Positions 46,401 to 52,650 of a stretch of 64,000 nucleotides of DNA are shown piece after piece. Below the pieces are notes generated by a model, which did no database searches, was not told where the DNA came from, and was given only the letters and a program-made list of their open reading frames with translations. The translations under genes and the position numbers were made by a program. Source of the DNA: Ischnura elegans (Eukaryota; Arthropoda; Insecta; Odonata; Coenagrionidae); assembly GCF_921293095.1 (NCBI RefSeq), contig NC_060257.1, positions 68,828,472 through 68,892,471 of the forward strand, read 5' to 3'. Within the stretch, counting starts at the first letter, position 1. Every line of letters starts with the position of its first letter.

Positions 46401-49400
46401 CTGAGAGAATAAGTGAAATAAAAGATAAAATGTTCAAGTTTGAGATGGAGACGAATGCTGTCAACAGTGAACATACCCTGAAAATTTCGAAGTGACATCA
46501 TTAGTATTAAGCAAGTAATATGACTCGAAAAAAATACCTTTTGAGCGGGATTGGCTCGTTCTCTTTGTAAGTGGTGCTTGGAAAGGTGATCTTACCGTGC
46601 AGGGAGTACGGGGACCGTCTGCTTTCGCTTTCGGAGCGGAGGTGGAGCAGATAGTGGATGACTCGCGCGTGAGCCCTCAGACCCGTCAGGTGATCCTCCA
46701 GGTTCCTCAGTCGCTCCACCAACACGATAGAGATGTCTCCTCCGCTAGAATGGGAAAAGAATATATTGCGCTCGATTAGAAAGAGAGCCTAATTGCCCGA
46801 GGGAAAGTTAAAAAGAGGGAATGAGCCATCAGCTCAATTTGCATCGGGCAAGCTTCATTAAGCGTGTCTCACAGAGAAAGGAAGGAAGTTGTATCTTAAA
46901 TCGCTTGAGAAATCAAAGGTATTTATGTTGAGTAGTGCATAAACTTAGCGGAGAAATCACTCAATTGGATAAAAATTGAATTATTTAAAGAACTTAAAAA
47001 ATAAACATTATTAAACCTAAGAATATTAAAGTTTAACAAAAATATGTCTTTTTAATAAAAGGGTAGTGCAGCATGGATTCACTAAAAAACGAGGTTGAAA
47101 TAATAAATATGCAGAAGTGAATTTTTAAACTAAAAAGGGAAAGCAACCACTTGAATAAATAGTGAATTAATTATTCAAAAAAACTTAAAAAGGCCAGGAA
47201 AACAATTTAGTTAGAAAAAACGCCAGATCAAATATTACAACAGGGTAGTATTTCACGAGTTCAAGTCAAGAGAGACGGTTACATACTTTAAACATGACAG
47301 AGAGAGTGCATTACAGACTATTGAATGAAACCCGAAATTATCGTTAGAAAAAACTATAAAAAATGAGCAATTGTCACAAAAAACAATTTAAGTTGAAAAA
47401 ATATTAGATTGCATGTTTTATTAGGGTAGGTAGACGTGGTATCACTCATTGTCAGAAAACCAGGATAAACACTAACATCGATAAAAATGACGGTTTTTAG
47501 AGAAGTAGAGTGAAGTATACTAAATGGTGGTGTTGGAAATTAATGTTTATTGGCCTTATTTATTGGTTTAATGCCTTATTTGGTTGTTTTGATGCAAAGT
47601 AAATGTTTATTTTTTGCATTTTATGATAGCAGGAAAATAATTTTATGCATTTATGTATTGATTTATAAAAGTTTTGATACTTATCTGCACATCTTTTTAT
47701 TATATTGATTCGCTGAGTTGTTTCAGCCGCTACAGTAGTGGTCAGTTGCCAATGACAAAGAGCTGTCACCTGTTCGTGCATTTCGTATCCTTACCATTCA
47801 AATAATGAGAGAATTTTGGCGACTGTTTGAGTTTCGTTCCTATTGTTCATATGCCATCCAAAAGGCTGTCAATAATAACGTTATTAGAGATTTTGAAAAT
47901 AATTTTGGTGTTTTGATATTTTTATATCCACATTTAAAGTTAATAACCTTAAGTTAGAAAATTCATAGAATCAGGTCACGTTGATTAACATTTTAAAGAT
48001 CTATTTACAATCTTTAAAGATCTTTAACAATAAATCAGTAAATGCCGAAGATAAACTACAAATGAAGCTGTAGTAGTTCATCTTTCGGGAGATACGTTTC
48101 AAAATAACAAAATTCATAATTTTGATGTCCTGCACTTTTGTTATCTGTTGTCATGAAATTATAGGAAAAGCATTTTTAATTTTGAGAGTCACTAAAAATA
48201 CTAAAACTGAAAGGAATCGAAGAAGGTCAGATTGAAAGGTTTGTTGAACTGAATAGGAATGATCCTACTTCCTTATTCTTGGAACATTCTTCTATACTCC
48301 CATTAACTTCTTTTAATGTGAAAATTGGTGGTTAAATGTTCTGTGTTTCAATTAGATGAGCCTCATTACATCTTTCATTGAAATGAATGCGGAAATTTGC
48401 CGGTAAAACTGTTGAATTGCGCCAAAGAGTCTCTTTAAGACTGGGTGTGTTCATCTGAAATCTAAAAGGCGTGGAGCAATGGTTGGAACGAGTGACTGAC
48501 TACTTCGTCATGTTCCTTCGTATGCATTTATTACGGGAAGACGTAAATGTTACTTAATTGATTACGAAAGTACTAGGCTTATATGATTTTGTAGAAACTC
48601 TCACTAATAGCTCTGAAAAAGGAATCAGTTTAGTATCTTCGGGTATGACTACTCTCTTTATGATTTCAAACGATTTTCGTCATTCCGAATTATTCCGTTT
48701 CATTGAAAATTATGTTAAAATAGCACAACTGCGAATATGATGCTTTAACATGAATCTAAGAAATGATACGTGATCCCCAGTTTAAGCCTAATTTTTGTAA
48801 AAAATGTCAACCTCTCTCTTGCTTAAATCTTTCAATTGAATCTTTTTCGCGTCTCTGCGTTCTTTGTAACATCATCGTTCATCAGTTATTTGATAAAATC
48901 ATGGAAATATTAAAATCAATTACATTGATGATAAAATCAGCCGTTAGAGAGAGGGATGTAAACCTTAACTTATATTCGTTTTGGGGTAATATACCCAATC
49001 CATATATTTTCAATGCTATTCCTAGTGATTGCAAATATTGAAAATGAATATTTCGCTCAGCACTCATACTTCTAACTTCTACTGGGTGCACTGGGCCCTT
49101 CTCTATATAGCCTCCTTTCATTGGACGTGCATTTCCTTCCAGCCAAATGAGTTCTTTTCATACTCAGCAAATTCAAAGTGGTTTCCTTTAAATTTAAACC
49201 GTGATCAAACTGTCAACAAATTATCTCACCGGTTAAAGTCATGGGCGAAGTTTAACGTTTTATGTTGGGGTTGGGGCACCAATCCTGTCGGGAATCAAGG
49301 GGCAATGGAACACGCCCAGTCACACGGGGGTAATATTCCATACCTCCCCAGCTGTTCTTGGAAAATTTGTTTAAATTAGCCTCTGAAAACAACATTTAAA

Positions 49401-51595
49401 GTACTACTATGTAAAGCTAAAATTTATTTAAACTTTTGATATTTTTGCTTTCACTTGAATGCACAGATTTCGTACTTTTTTCGGATAAATTACCATTTAC
49501 GTTGGGGACCACGCTCGCCCTCCCACCCCCAAAACTCCACCCATTTTTAAGGTAGCTATAAGAGTTTAGGGCATACATCTTCGGGTCATTCGTATTCCGC
49601 ACATTTAACCAGCCTATGAAGATATGAAAGTCCGTTTTGGGCACAGTATCCAAAGCTGCCTTGACCGCGACTGTCCGTATTCCGCGTATTACCGGTAATC
49701 CAACTTCCCTAACCAATAGCGTGAACACTTCGCATGTTTCTGCTATGCCAACTGCAAAAGGTCTTTAATATTCAACGCAATTAATACTCAATTGCGTACG
49801 CTTGGTTTCGTTAGTAGTAGGACCCGCCCGCCTCTGTGACGTTGCGGGATTCCTCGTCCCTTCCCTTCCTTCCCTATCCCCTCCCAGGAGGCGTCGTCGG
49901 GCTCCTATCGCGGCGGCGCCTCCTTCCTTGTTCCTTCCTGTCCTTCCCCTTCTGGGTGCAGAGGAGAAAAGCTAGCGCTTACAGTCCCTGCCCCAGGAGT
50001 GTAACCCGCTAGCCCGTCCTAGGTGTCTCGTTCCCACTGCAAAAGGTCGTTATCCAACGATTTGATCTTTGGATTTTACTCATTTATAGAAAAATCTTCC
50101 AAAATCGTTGGCACAACTAAGTATGGTTTCGATAGTAGTGGGCCCTGGTCGCTTTCATAGCGGCGAGGGCCCTCTACTCTCATATTCTAAGACCGTGGGC
50201 GAGGGTATTCCCTATCCTACCCTTCCACTCCTATCCCTACCCCGGAGGCGTCGTCGGGCTCCTTATCACTGTGGCGCCTCAATCCTATTTCCTTCCCTTC
50301 CACTCCCCTCCCTGGGAGCGCGGGCGTATCAGTTGTAGTACTGGGTACAGGCCCCGGTGGTTGTAACCTTCTAAGAAAACCCCCTTGGGTTCTCATTGGT
50401 GCAAAAGGTCGTCCCTCGGATCTTAAGTAGGTGTATGATTATGACACATATGGGCAGAAAACATCTTTATTTGTTTCTTGATTGAAGCTTTCGCGGCTCA
50501 TGACGATTAAAAATAAGTCACATACGGGTGTATGCCGCGTGTCGTGATGGAGATAGCCCCGACGTTTCGCGACCGACTCGCGAAGTCGGTCGCGAAACGT
50601 CGGGGCTATCACCATCACGACACGCGGAATACACCCATATGTGACTTATTTTTAATCATCTTTATTTGTTGTGAAAAAAAGTTGTAACTATTCGAGTCAC
50701 ATAATAGACATAACTGACCAAACCAAAATTAAAATTCACTGTCAAGTTTCAGTTAAGTTTTAACCCTATGCGCTGAAATGACGAGTGTGGCTCATAATGA
50801 ACTTCCAATGCCAAATCGCACAATGACGAGTGTAGCTCGTCATTAGATTGTCATAATTTTAACACTATTTAGGGGAACAATATAAATATTTTGAAAGTTT
50901 AGCAACGTTAAAAGATCGATAATGAACGTAAAGAACTCATACTTCATGAAATGTGATGCATTGGAAGGTAAAATATTTTAATACTAGTAGCGATAGTCGT
51001 GTTCTCGATGTTCTTATTGGAAAAGATATGTTCTTATTCGTCAACTTTTTATTCCACTGCTATGAGGTTGATTATAAACTACAAAATACTATTTCATTAT
51101 CTTCCATTCCCTTTTAAAAGAACCACAGAGAAAATGAACAGAGGATAGGAGCACGGTATTCAGAAAATAAATTGAAGGAGTTACTCAGTAGAACAACTAC
51201 ACTACAAAATCACAACATCGCACTATGTCGTAAACCTAGCAGGAATAACCCATGCACATTGCACAGCCCCTATACCGGCTCGGAACCACCAGTTACTGGT
51301 CATTCGCGGTGTACAGACGCACGGATTAGTGGGCCTTGTTTCGACTCTTTTTTTATGGTCATAAAATATGCGGAACACTTCTTCACTGAGCTCACCTTTC
51401 GGCCGCAGCCTCCGGCCCTCCCTGTTGGTTCTCGGGGTGGCTAAGAGCCGATTCCACTAGCACTCTTTCCAGGGAGTATCCGCGGATCTTGGTCGCTATG
51501 CGATCCAGTTCCAGCTCCAGGTGCTGCTTGATTGGGTCGAAAGATGACTGCGATATCCTCGACGGCTCGATCAGAGACTCGCCCGTGGAATAGCA
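25423..51595 (-). CDS. C-terminal-motor kinesin (kinesin-14, KCBP/kinesin-C-like), 13 exons, 5' end not found
   Basis: Thirteen minus-strand exons (51595-51396, 46744-46538, 37139-37084, 36755-36575, 36319-35953, 33381-32872, 31637-31383, 30941-30660, 29559-29317, 28443-28289, 26074-25958, 25790-25712, 25488-25423) sum to 2718 bp = 906 codons, open throughout. Order: N-terminal region of unknown fold, a Ser/Pro-rich linker, a ~170-residue coiled coil, then the motor (about residues 560-880) with GQTGSGKT P-loop, SSRSH switch I and DLAGSE switch II, and a 30-residue tail. A motor at the C-terminus preceded by coiled coil marks kinesin-14, minus-end-directed motors that act on spindle and other microtubules. 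[15 protein letters not shown] and YASRVKHIT plus KEIARLKK resemble plant KCBP and sea-urchin kinesin-C more than Ncd/KIFC1. The last ten exons are secure; the first three are inferred from splice sites and phase. Confidence 0.88.
25712..25790 (-). CDS. Kinesin exon: end of motor
   Basis: 79 bp, acceptor attccttcag, donor AAAAAG|gtagga. Encodes [20 protein letters not shown] then IARLKK, the last motor helix and a neck-mimic-like basic stretch. Confidence 0.93.
25958..26074 (-). CDS. Kinesin exon: distal motor
   Basis: 117 bp, acceptor ttatttgcag, donor CTGGT|gtaagt. Encodes [20 protein letters not shown] then [18 protein letters not shown]. The [20 protein letters not shown] form is the KCBP-type signature rather than the Ncd one. 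Confidence 0.95.
26165..27095. repeat. Possible TIR element in kinesin intron, holding a LINE end
   Basis: Left tagatTTCCACTCAACCGTGAAAACC and, inverted from the right, GGTTCCCACTCTAAC ... CAGGTTTTCACGGTC share an imperfect terminal repeat about 930 bp apart. Internal copies of ACCGTGAAAA and AGCTGTGAATTT also occur. Target duplication is unclear. Confidence 0.45.
26270..26695 (+). mobile_element. LINE 3' end (reverse-transcriptase ORF C-terminus and tail)
   Basis: The frame ending at the TAA near 26578 reads [20 protein letters not shown] then [17 protein letters not shown], typical of the C-terminus of arthropod non-LTR ORF2. A GTAATGTCTCC stretch and an AATAAATTGAAATTGAAAATT tail follow. 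One frame change lies upstream. It sits in the intron between the switch II and distal motor exons of the kinesin. Confidence 0.75.
27400..28111 (+). pseudogene. Second mariner transposase remnant (deleted, with stops)
   Basis: Seen in order: [21 protein letters not shown] (a TGA where the family has Trp), [20 protein letters not shown], then after a large internal deletion [20 protein letters not shown] with [13 protein letters not shown], then [18 protein letters not shown]. The 3' end near 28111 reads ccccctcgta. This is the same broad group as the SETMAR-type mariners. The catalytic region up to the first Asp is largely missing. It is in plus orientation inside a kinesin intron. Confidence 0.85.
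28289..28443 (-). CDS. Kinesin exon: switch II
   Basis: 155 bp, acceptor tcttttgcag, donor TACAG|gtaatt, phase 0 to 2. Encodes [15 protein letters not shown] and [20 protein letters not shown], the switch II and relay helix. Confidence 0.97.
29317..29559 (-). CDS. Kinesin exon: switch I
   Basis: 243 bp, phase 0. The acceptor is either of two AGs three bases apart (exon start 29559 or 29556), changing one Lys only. It encodes [21 protein letters not shown] and the switch [14 protein letters not shown]. Donor GGCAAG|gtatga. Confidence 0.92.
30329..30570. mobile_element. TTAA-flanked MITE in kinesin intron
   Basis: Element 30333-30566 (234 bp) lies between TTAA copies. Perfect 13-bp inverted termini CACGTTGCGTACC. 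The interior has GACGAGAATCTTCGTCATC-type palindromic blocks. It is a clean piggyBac-type MITE. Confidence 0.88.
30660..30941 (-). CDS. Kinesin exon: P-loop
   Basis: 282 bp, phase 0, acceptor taattttcag, donor GGAGAG|gtaagg. Encodes [20 protein letters not shown], i.e. the ATP-binding P-loop GQTGSGKT, then [13 protein letters not shown] and [15 protein letters not shown], the standard kinesin core strand and helix. Confidence 0.97.
31383..31637 (-). CDS. Kinesin exon: neck and start of motor
   Basis: 255 bp, phase 0, acceptor aaaattacag, donor GCAAGG|gtgata. Begins [16 protein letters not shown], the kinesin-14 neck/motor junction and first beta strand, and continues through a Ser-rich insertion (six consecutive Ser) to [20 protein letters not shown]. 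The Ser-rich loop is longer than usual. Confidence 0.95.
32665..32777. repeat. Intronic near-perfect hairpin
   Basis: Arms AACAAATGGAAAAGAAAACT... and the reverse complement of ...AGTTTTCTTTCCATTTGTT pair over about 45 bp with two or three differences, around a loop of about 20 bp. It lies in the kinesin intron between the stalk and neck exons. It could be a small MITE or a structured transcript element. Confidence 0.75.
32872..33381 (-). CDS. Kinesin exon: coiled-coil stalk
   Basis: 510 bp (170 codons), phase 0 both sides, acceptor caaacccag, donor AGCAAA|gtaagt. Strong heptad pattern from [20 protein letters not shown] through [10 protein letters not shown] and [20 protein letters not shown] to [20 protein letters not shown]. 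This is the dimerisation stalk before the motor. Confidence 0.93.
33885..34100 (-). repeat. Dispersed repeat, inverted copy at 39540-39720
   Basis: Blocks TTAAAATTGTAGTTCTGCAA, TGTTTGGCAATA, AGGTTTTAATTAAAGTGATT and CAAGACAAT align with the reverse complement of 39555-39720. No coding capacity. Confidence 0.65.
34341..34759. repeat. Composite hAT-like repeat debris
   Basis: Starts CAGTGGCACATCTATAGGGG and ends CTGGATCCGCCACTG, ends typical of the hAT MITEs in this window, but flanking 8-mers do not match, so it may be two fused fragments. It includes poly-G and poly-C tracts. Confidence 0.4.
34822..35373 (+). pseudogene. Penelope-like element: C-terminal GIY-YIG endonuclease fragment
   Basis: An open frame from about 34822 to TAA at 35371 reads [14 protein letters not shown], a Cys motif [10 protein letters not shown], then [20 protein letters not shown] followed by [11 protein letters not shown] and a C-terminal helix. 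The YL...YIG core with the preceding CxxxxCxxC motif is the linker plus GIY-YIG domain of PLE reverse transcriptases. The reverse-transcriptase core is missing upstream. A hammerhead-like motif follows 110 bp downstream. It lies in a kinesin intron, opposite in orientation to the gene. Confidence 0.85.
35480..35525 (+). ncRNA. Degenerate hammerhead-ribozyme-like motif of the PLE
   Basis: CCGAGGA (core CTGATGA with substitutions), stem II GGTGGTAATGCCACC (5 bp plus loop), then GAAAA. The order and spacing fit a PLE hammerhead, and it lies downstream of a PLE endonuclease ORF, as expected. Core changes suggest it is inactive. Confidence 0.5.
35953..36319 (-). CDS. Kinesin exon: basic/Ser-Pro linker
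   Basis: 367 bp, acceptor ttaatttag, donor TACAAG|gtacta, phase 2 to 0. It encodes a low-complexity region with a Cys cluster ([10 protein letters not shown]) and basic patches ([10 protein letters not shown]) consistent with a disordered N-terminal tail region, where kinesin-14s usually bind microtubules or cargo. Function here is inference. Confidence 0.85.
36575..36755 (-). CDS. Kinesin exon: acidic linker
   Basis: 181 bp, acceptor cattttccag, donor CTAAG|gtaaag. It encodes an acidic, Ser/Thr-rich segment ([20 protein letters not shown]) with no fold apparent. It ends with AG, completed by G (Arg) in the next exon. Confidence 0.82.
37084..37139 (-). CDS. Putative small kinesin exon C
   Basis: 56 bp, acceptor atatcgtcag, donor AATG|gtaagaa. 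It encodes [18 protein letters not shown] and ends in G, completed by AC from the next exon to give Asp. The frame runs upstream to a stop with no ATG, so it must be spliced to an earlier exon. Its incoming phase fits exon 46538-46744. The 37.2-37.7 kb DNA is CpG-richer and might hold an internal promoter. Confidence 0.6.
37731..37900 (+). repeat. tRNA-derived SINE copy 2
   Basis: GCGGTTAAGTCCTCGCCTGC (A-box) and GTCGTGGGTTCGAATCCCGC (B-box) are followed by the shared body with AAGGCC, TTTACGGGGAATGTGATAAT and AATAAATAAATAA tail. Best-preserved of the three promoter regions. Confidence 0.85.
38114..38801. mobile_element. 672-bp hAT-like TIR element
   Basis: Element 38122-38793 ends in CAATAGGGTGGTTTCC and, inverted, CAATAGGGTAGTTTCC. 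Flanks catatata (38114-38121) and catataaa (38794-38801) form an 8-bp duplication with one mismatch. Non-coding. Partial relatives at 1-72 and 16556-16690. Confidence 0.8.
38893..39218. mobile_element. hAT-type MITE copy 2
   Basis: Element 38901-39210 (310 bp), ends CAAGGGCGCAGCTAG and, inverted, CAGTGGCGCAGCGGGG; flanks gagggtgt and gagggtat. The interior aligns with the 1647-1950 copy (GGATAAGCGGKAGGTGCG, TGGTGAGTTTTACG). Confidence 0.82.
39540..39720 (+). repeat. Dispersed repeat, partner of 33885-34100
   Basis: TTGCCAAACATTGCGGAACT, TACAATTGTAAAT and ATAATGACTTCAATTAAAAC match the reverse complement of the other copy. It starts just after a CAGTGGCGGATATATATGGG block at 39522, resembling hAT termini. 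Confidence 0.6.
39887..40156. mobile_element. 254-bp hAT-type MITE with perfect 8-bp duplication
   Basis: Element 39895-40148 lies between perfect TTAATTCA copies (39887-39894, 40149-40156). The left end CAGTGGCGCCGACT and inverted right end CACCGACT match imperfectly. Internal GGGGCTTGAGGGGGCCCGAG and CCGGTTTGGGCCCCCCC. Confidence 0.75.
40903..41421 (+). mobile_element. LINE 3' end: reverse-transcriptase ORF C-terminus plus 3' tail
   Basis: The frame ending at TAG 41305-41307 reads [20 protein letters not shown], then [34 protein letters not shown] and a terminal [12 protein letters not shown]. This is the region after the RT domain of CR1/jockey-like LINEs. A 3'UTR with CACCCCCTGCCACACGCC and an ATGTAGATGTAGATGA tail follows. 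The 5' part is truncated, as is usual for LINEs. Confidence 0.85.
41440..41589. mobile_element. 150-bp MITE with long inverted ends
   Basis: AAGGCCGCCATACACGGTGA and, inverted, AAGGCCGCTATACACGGCGA. The interior is made of repeated GAATGATCATG palindromic blocks. It starts about 20 bp after the LINE tail. Target duplication not resolved. Confidence 0.75.
41755..42145 (+). repeat. Two-copy 167-bp tandem duplication
   Basis: TATATTTTCARGAATTGCAA recurs at 41891 and 42058, with flanking GATGCCGGGGTATAAAC / GTTGCCGGTATGTAAAC and ATTAGGAAGCT. A third partial start is seen near 42122. The first unit has an acceptor-like attttcag and a short open frame ([20 protein letters not shown]), not assigned. 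Confidence 0.65.
42562..43170. mobile_element. ~590-bp hAT-like element with ATCGATTT-rich ends
   Basis: Element about 42570-43162: left TAGTGATATAAAAATCGATT, inverted right TAGTGATGGAAATATGACGG then TTAAAATCGATTTTTCGA. Flanks atctcgtg and gtttcatg are weakly similar. Both arms are packed with ATCGATT/TCGATT repeats. Non-coding. Confidence 0.6.
43171..44689. other. Kinesin intron sequence, nothing recognised
   Basis: AT-rich with short frames (43505-43693, 43983-44306) and no family resemblance. Confidence 0.4.
44690..44820 (+). repeat. Dispersed repeat with CCTTGAAAATTTCAAGGTGA
   Basis: GTATCTCAAATACAAA then CCTTGAAAATTTCAAGGTGA and TGTC. Related sequence at 46378-46505 and 59400-59530 has the same two blocks in the same order, separated by about 90-100 bp of diverged AT-rich DNA. 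Confidence 0.45.
44890..45191 (-). repeat. tRNA-derived SINE, second family
   Basis: The minus strand starts GATCGGGTTGGTGTGTTGGC (A-box region) followed by GTCGGGTTCAAATCCCGGCG (B-box), then a body with CCACATAGCA-type and CCATGGGGACCAC blocks. Not a functional tRNA gene. Its GC content is well above the flanks. Confidence 0.7.
45270..46275 (-). pseudogene. Penelope-like element remnant, interrupted by hAT MITE, with inverted ends
   Basis: Minus-strand pieces [27 protein letters not shown] and FSQEDGCKL (46200-46027), then [19 protein letters not shown] (45434-45375), match the C-terminal part of PLE GIY-YIG domains (compare 54950-55120). A hAT element splits Lys-Leu/His exactly. Both ends carry GCAGGCGAAACTGTTG (minus near 45281-45296, plus near 46254-46269), so the PLE ends are inverted relative to each other. 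Confidence 0.75.
45435..46026. mobile_element. 576-bp hAT-type element inside the PLE remnant
   Basis: Element 45443-46018, ends CAGGGGCGGTCTGG and, inverted, CATGGGCGGTCTGG; duplication agcttact (45435-45442) / agcttaca (46019-46026). Non-coding and AT-rich inside with GC-rich ends. Removing it plus one duplication restores the PLE frame on the minus strand. Confidence 0.85.
46378..46505 (+). repeat. Dispersed repeat, copy 2
   Basis: GTATCTCAAATATTGAAAAA then CCCTGAAAATTTCGAAGTGA; see 44690-44820. It directly precedes putative kinesin exon B. Confidence 0.4.
46538..46744 (-). CDS. Putative upstream kinesin exon B
   Basis: 207 bp, acceptor ccattctag, donor CAAAAG|gtattt; phase 2 in and out. 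It encodes [20 protein letters not shown] then [20 protein letters not shown], amphipathic and open throughout. A stronger-looking internal donor (CACG|gtaaga, around 46590) would leave phase 1 and not fit the next exon, so I prefer the distal one. Family not recognised. Confidence 0.58.
46745..49739. other. AT-rich intronic DNA, nothing recognised
   Basis: About 3 kb between putative kinesin exons A and B. Frames at 47560-47781, 48558-49041 and 49417-49728 lack recognisable domains or splice context. Confidence 0.4.
49740..50413 (+). repeat. Tandem duplication, ~357-bp GC-rich unit
   Basis: GGAGGCGTCGTCGGGCTCCT occurs at about 49888 and 50245, with GGTTTCG-TAGTAGT-GG upstream and CTGCAAAAGGTCGT-like ends at about 49752, 50038 and 50399 in each unit. 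CT-rich tracts lie between. No coding assignment. The units have diverged considerably. Confidence 0.65.
50462..50670. mobile_element. Inverted PLE terminus palindrome with 14-bp flanking repeats
   Basis: A palindrome from 50502 to 50660 (about 78-bp arms, few mismatches) has the centre GCGACCGACTCGCGAAGTCG. Each arm carries GCGAAACGTCGGGGCTATC, the 3' half of a PLE-type hammerhead (stem II strand, GAAA, ACGUC). It is flanked by CATCTTTATTTGTT at 50462-50475 and 50657-50670, likely a target-site duplication. Confidence 0.65.
51396..51595 (-). CDS. Putative upstream kinesin exon A (or exon of a neighbouring minus-strand gene)
   Basis: 200 bp, GC-rich against AT-rich surroundings, acceptor ctctttgcag and donor GAAAG|gtgagc. 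Phase 0 in, phase 2 out. It encodes a helical, charged segment ([33 protein letters not shown]) without a family I recognise. Phase matches the next exon at 46744. Because ~5 kb and ~9.4 kb gaps separate it from the secure kinesin exons, it could belong to a different gene. Confidence 0.6.
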
Positions 51596-51883
51596 CTGCA
51601 AAGAGAAATTAAATTAGTTTACAAGGCTGTGATGAGAATATGTTTTCTGAACTTTAATTTTTATCACGCTTCGTTGTCAAGGACATCTGTGCCATAGTGA
51701 TCTGTTTTACGGTGTCGAAATCTATAGATCTATTGACACTGGAGATACGGACATCATTAATACATGCATGTAGATTGTGGAATTCAATGGTAAAAAAATT
51801 GTATGTACAGTTGTGAACGAAATTACTGAGATTGATTATTGAGGGCAATAGGGACCGTTGGTGTTCTAAACAGGTTGGAGAAC

Positions 51884-52650
51884 ATTGTGTCACGAAATTT
51901 TAACCCTAGATAGCTGATGCAAATAGGAACCAGAATTAGCAACGATGTTTAGGTGTAAAAAGCACTATTTTTAAACTTTGAACCGAACGAAATGTTGGTG
52001 GAGACTTTCAGGGAGTAGTGCACCAAGGTTTTCGGGTTGACCTCCGCATCAACACATAATGTGTACTTTGGAAATGCAAAAATCATCGCTAGAGAGAAGC
52101 ATTACTTCCCCCGACTCGTACGAGAGGCTATCGAAATAGCGAAAACATCCACATTCAACAGGGAGGACAGCTATTTGCTCTCCAACGCCTGGAAGAGACC
52201 CTTACCCAAACGTCCCGCCGGCTTATTTCTTGCGGTTCCTAGAGGGTAAAGAAAATATTTGTCGCGAACAAAATATCGACACATTCGTCAAAAATAAACA
52301 ATGTCAAAAATCGCATTGACTGATTGAACTTTTCAACGAATAATGATTATTGTACTTTGTTATTATATGTTTTTAATTTTATTGATGTGGCGGTAAAGTG
52401 ACGTGGAGCATTTTGGCCCTCCGGACGACGTGAAATCGAGTTTTGGCCCTTGGATTAAAAAAGGTTTAAGACCCCTGGTCTTGAGCATCTGGCAACAGAG
52501 CAAACTCACAGCTAATCGGAACGCTTGACTCAAAGTTTCTGTAGTCGTAAAATAGTGTGTTTTCGACCAAAACATCATAAGTAATTTTGGTTCCTAATGG
52601 CATCAGCAATTCTAGGTTAAAATTTCGGGACAGAATTTTCCTCCACCCTG
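51884..52650. repeat. TIR-bounded repeat holding a PLE fragment
   Basis: Left TGTCACGAAATTTTAACCCT then AGCTGATGC and TAGGAACCA; the inverted right end has TGTCCCGAAATTTTAACCTA, TTGCTGATGC and TAGGAACCA. A PLE endonuclease fragment lies between. The superfamily is not determined. Confidence 0.6.
52045..52249 (+). pseudogene. PLE GIY-YIG domain C-terminal fragment
   Basis: Open frame reading AKIIAREKHYFPRLVREAIE then IAKTSTFNREDSYLLSNAWK and ending at TAA. Colinear with FKSTKVLCRTDNYWDRIVKE... of the 54845 copy. Only the last third of the domain is present. Confidence 0.8.

Noticed and set aside
49417..49728. Minus-strand 103-residue frame as a possible kinesin or other exon
   Set aside because: No recognised domain, no clear flanking splice pair, and the composition changes halfway.
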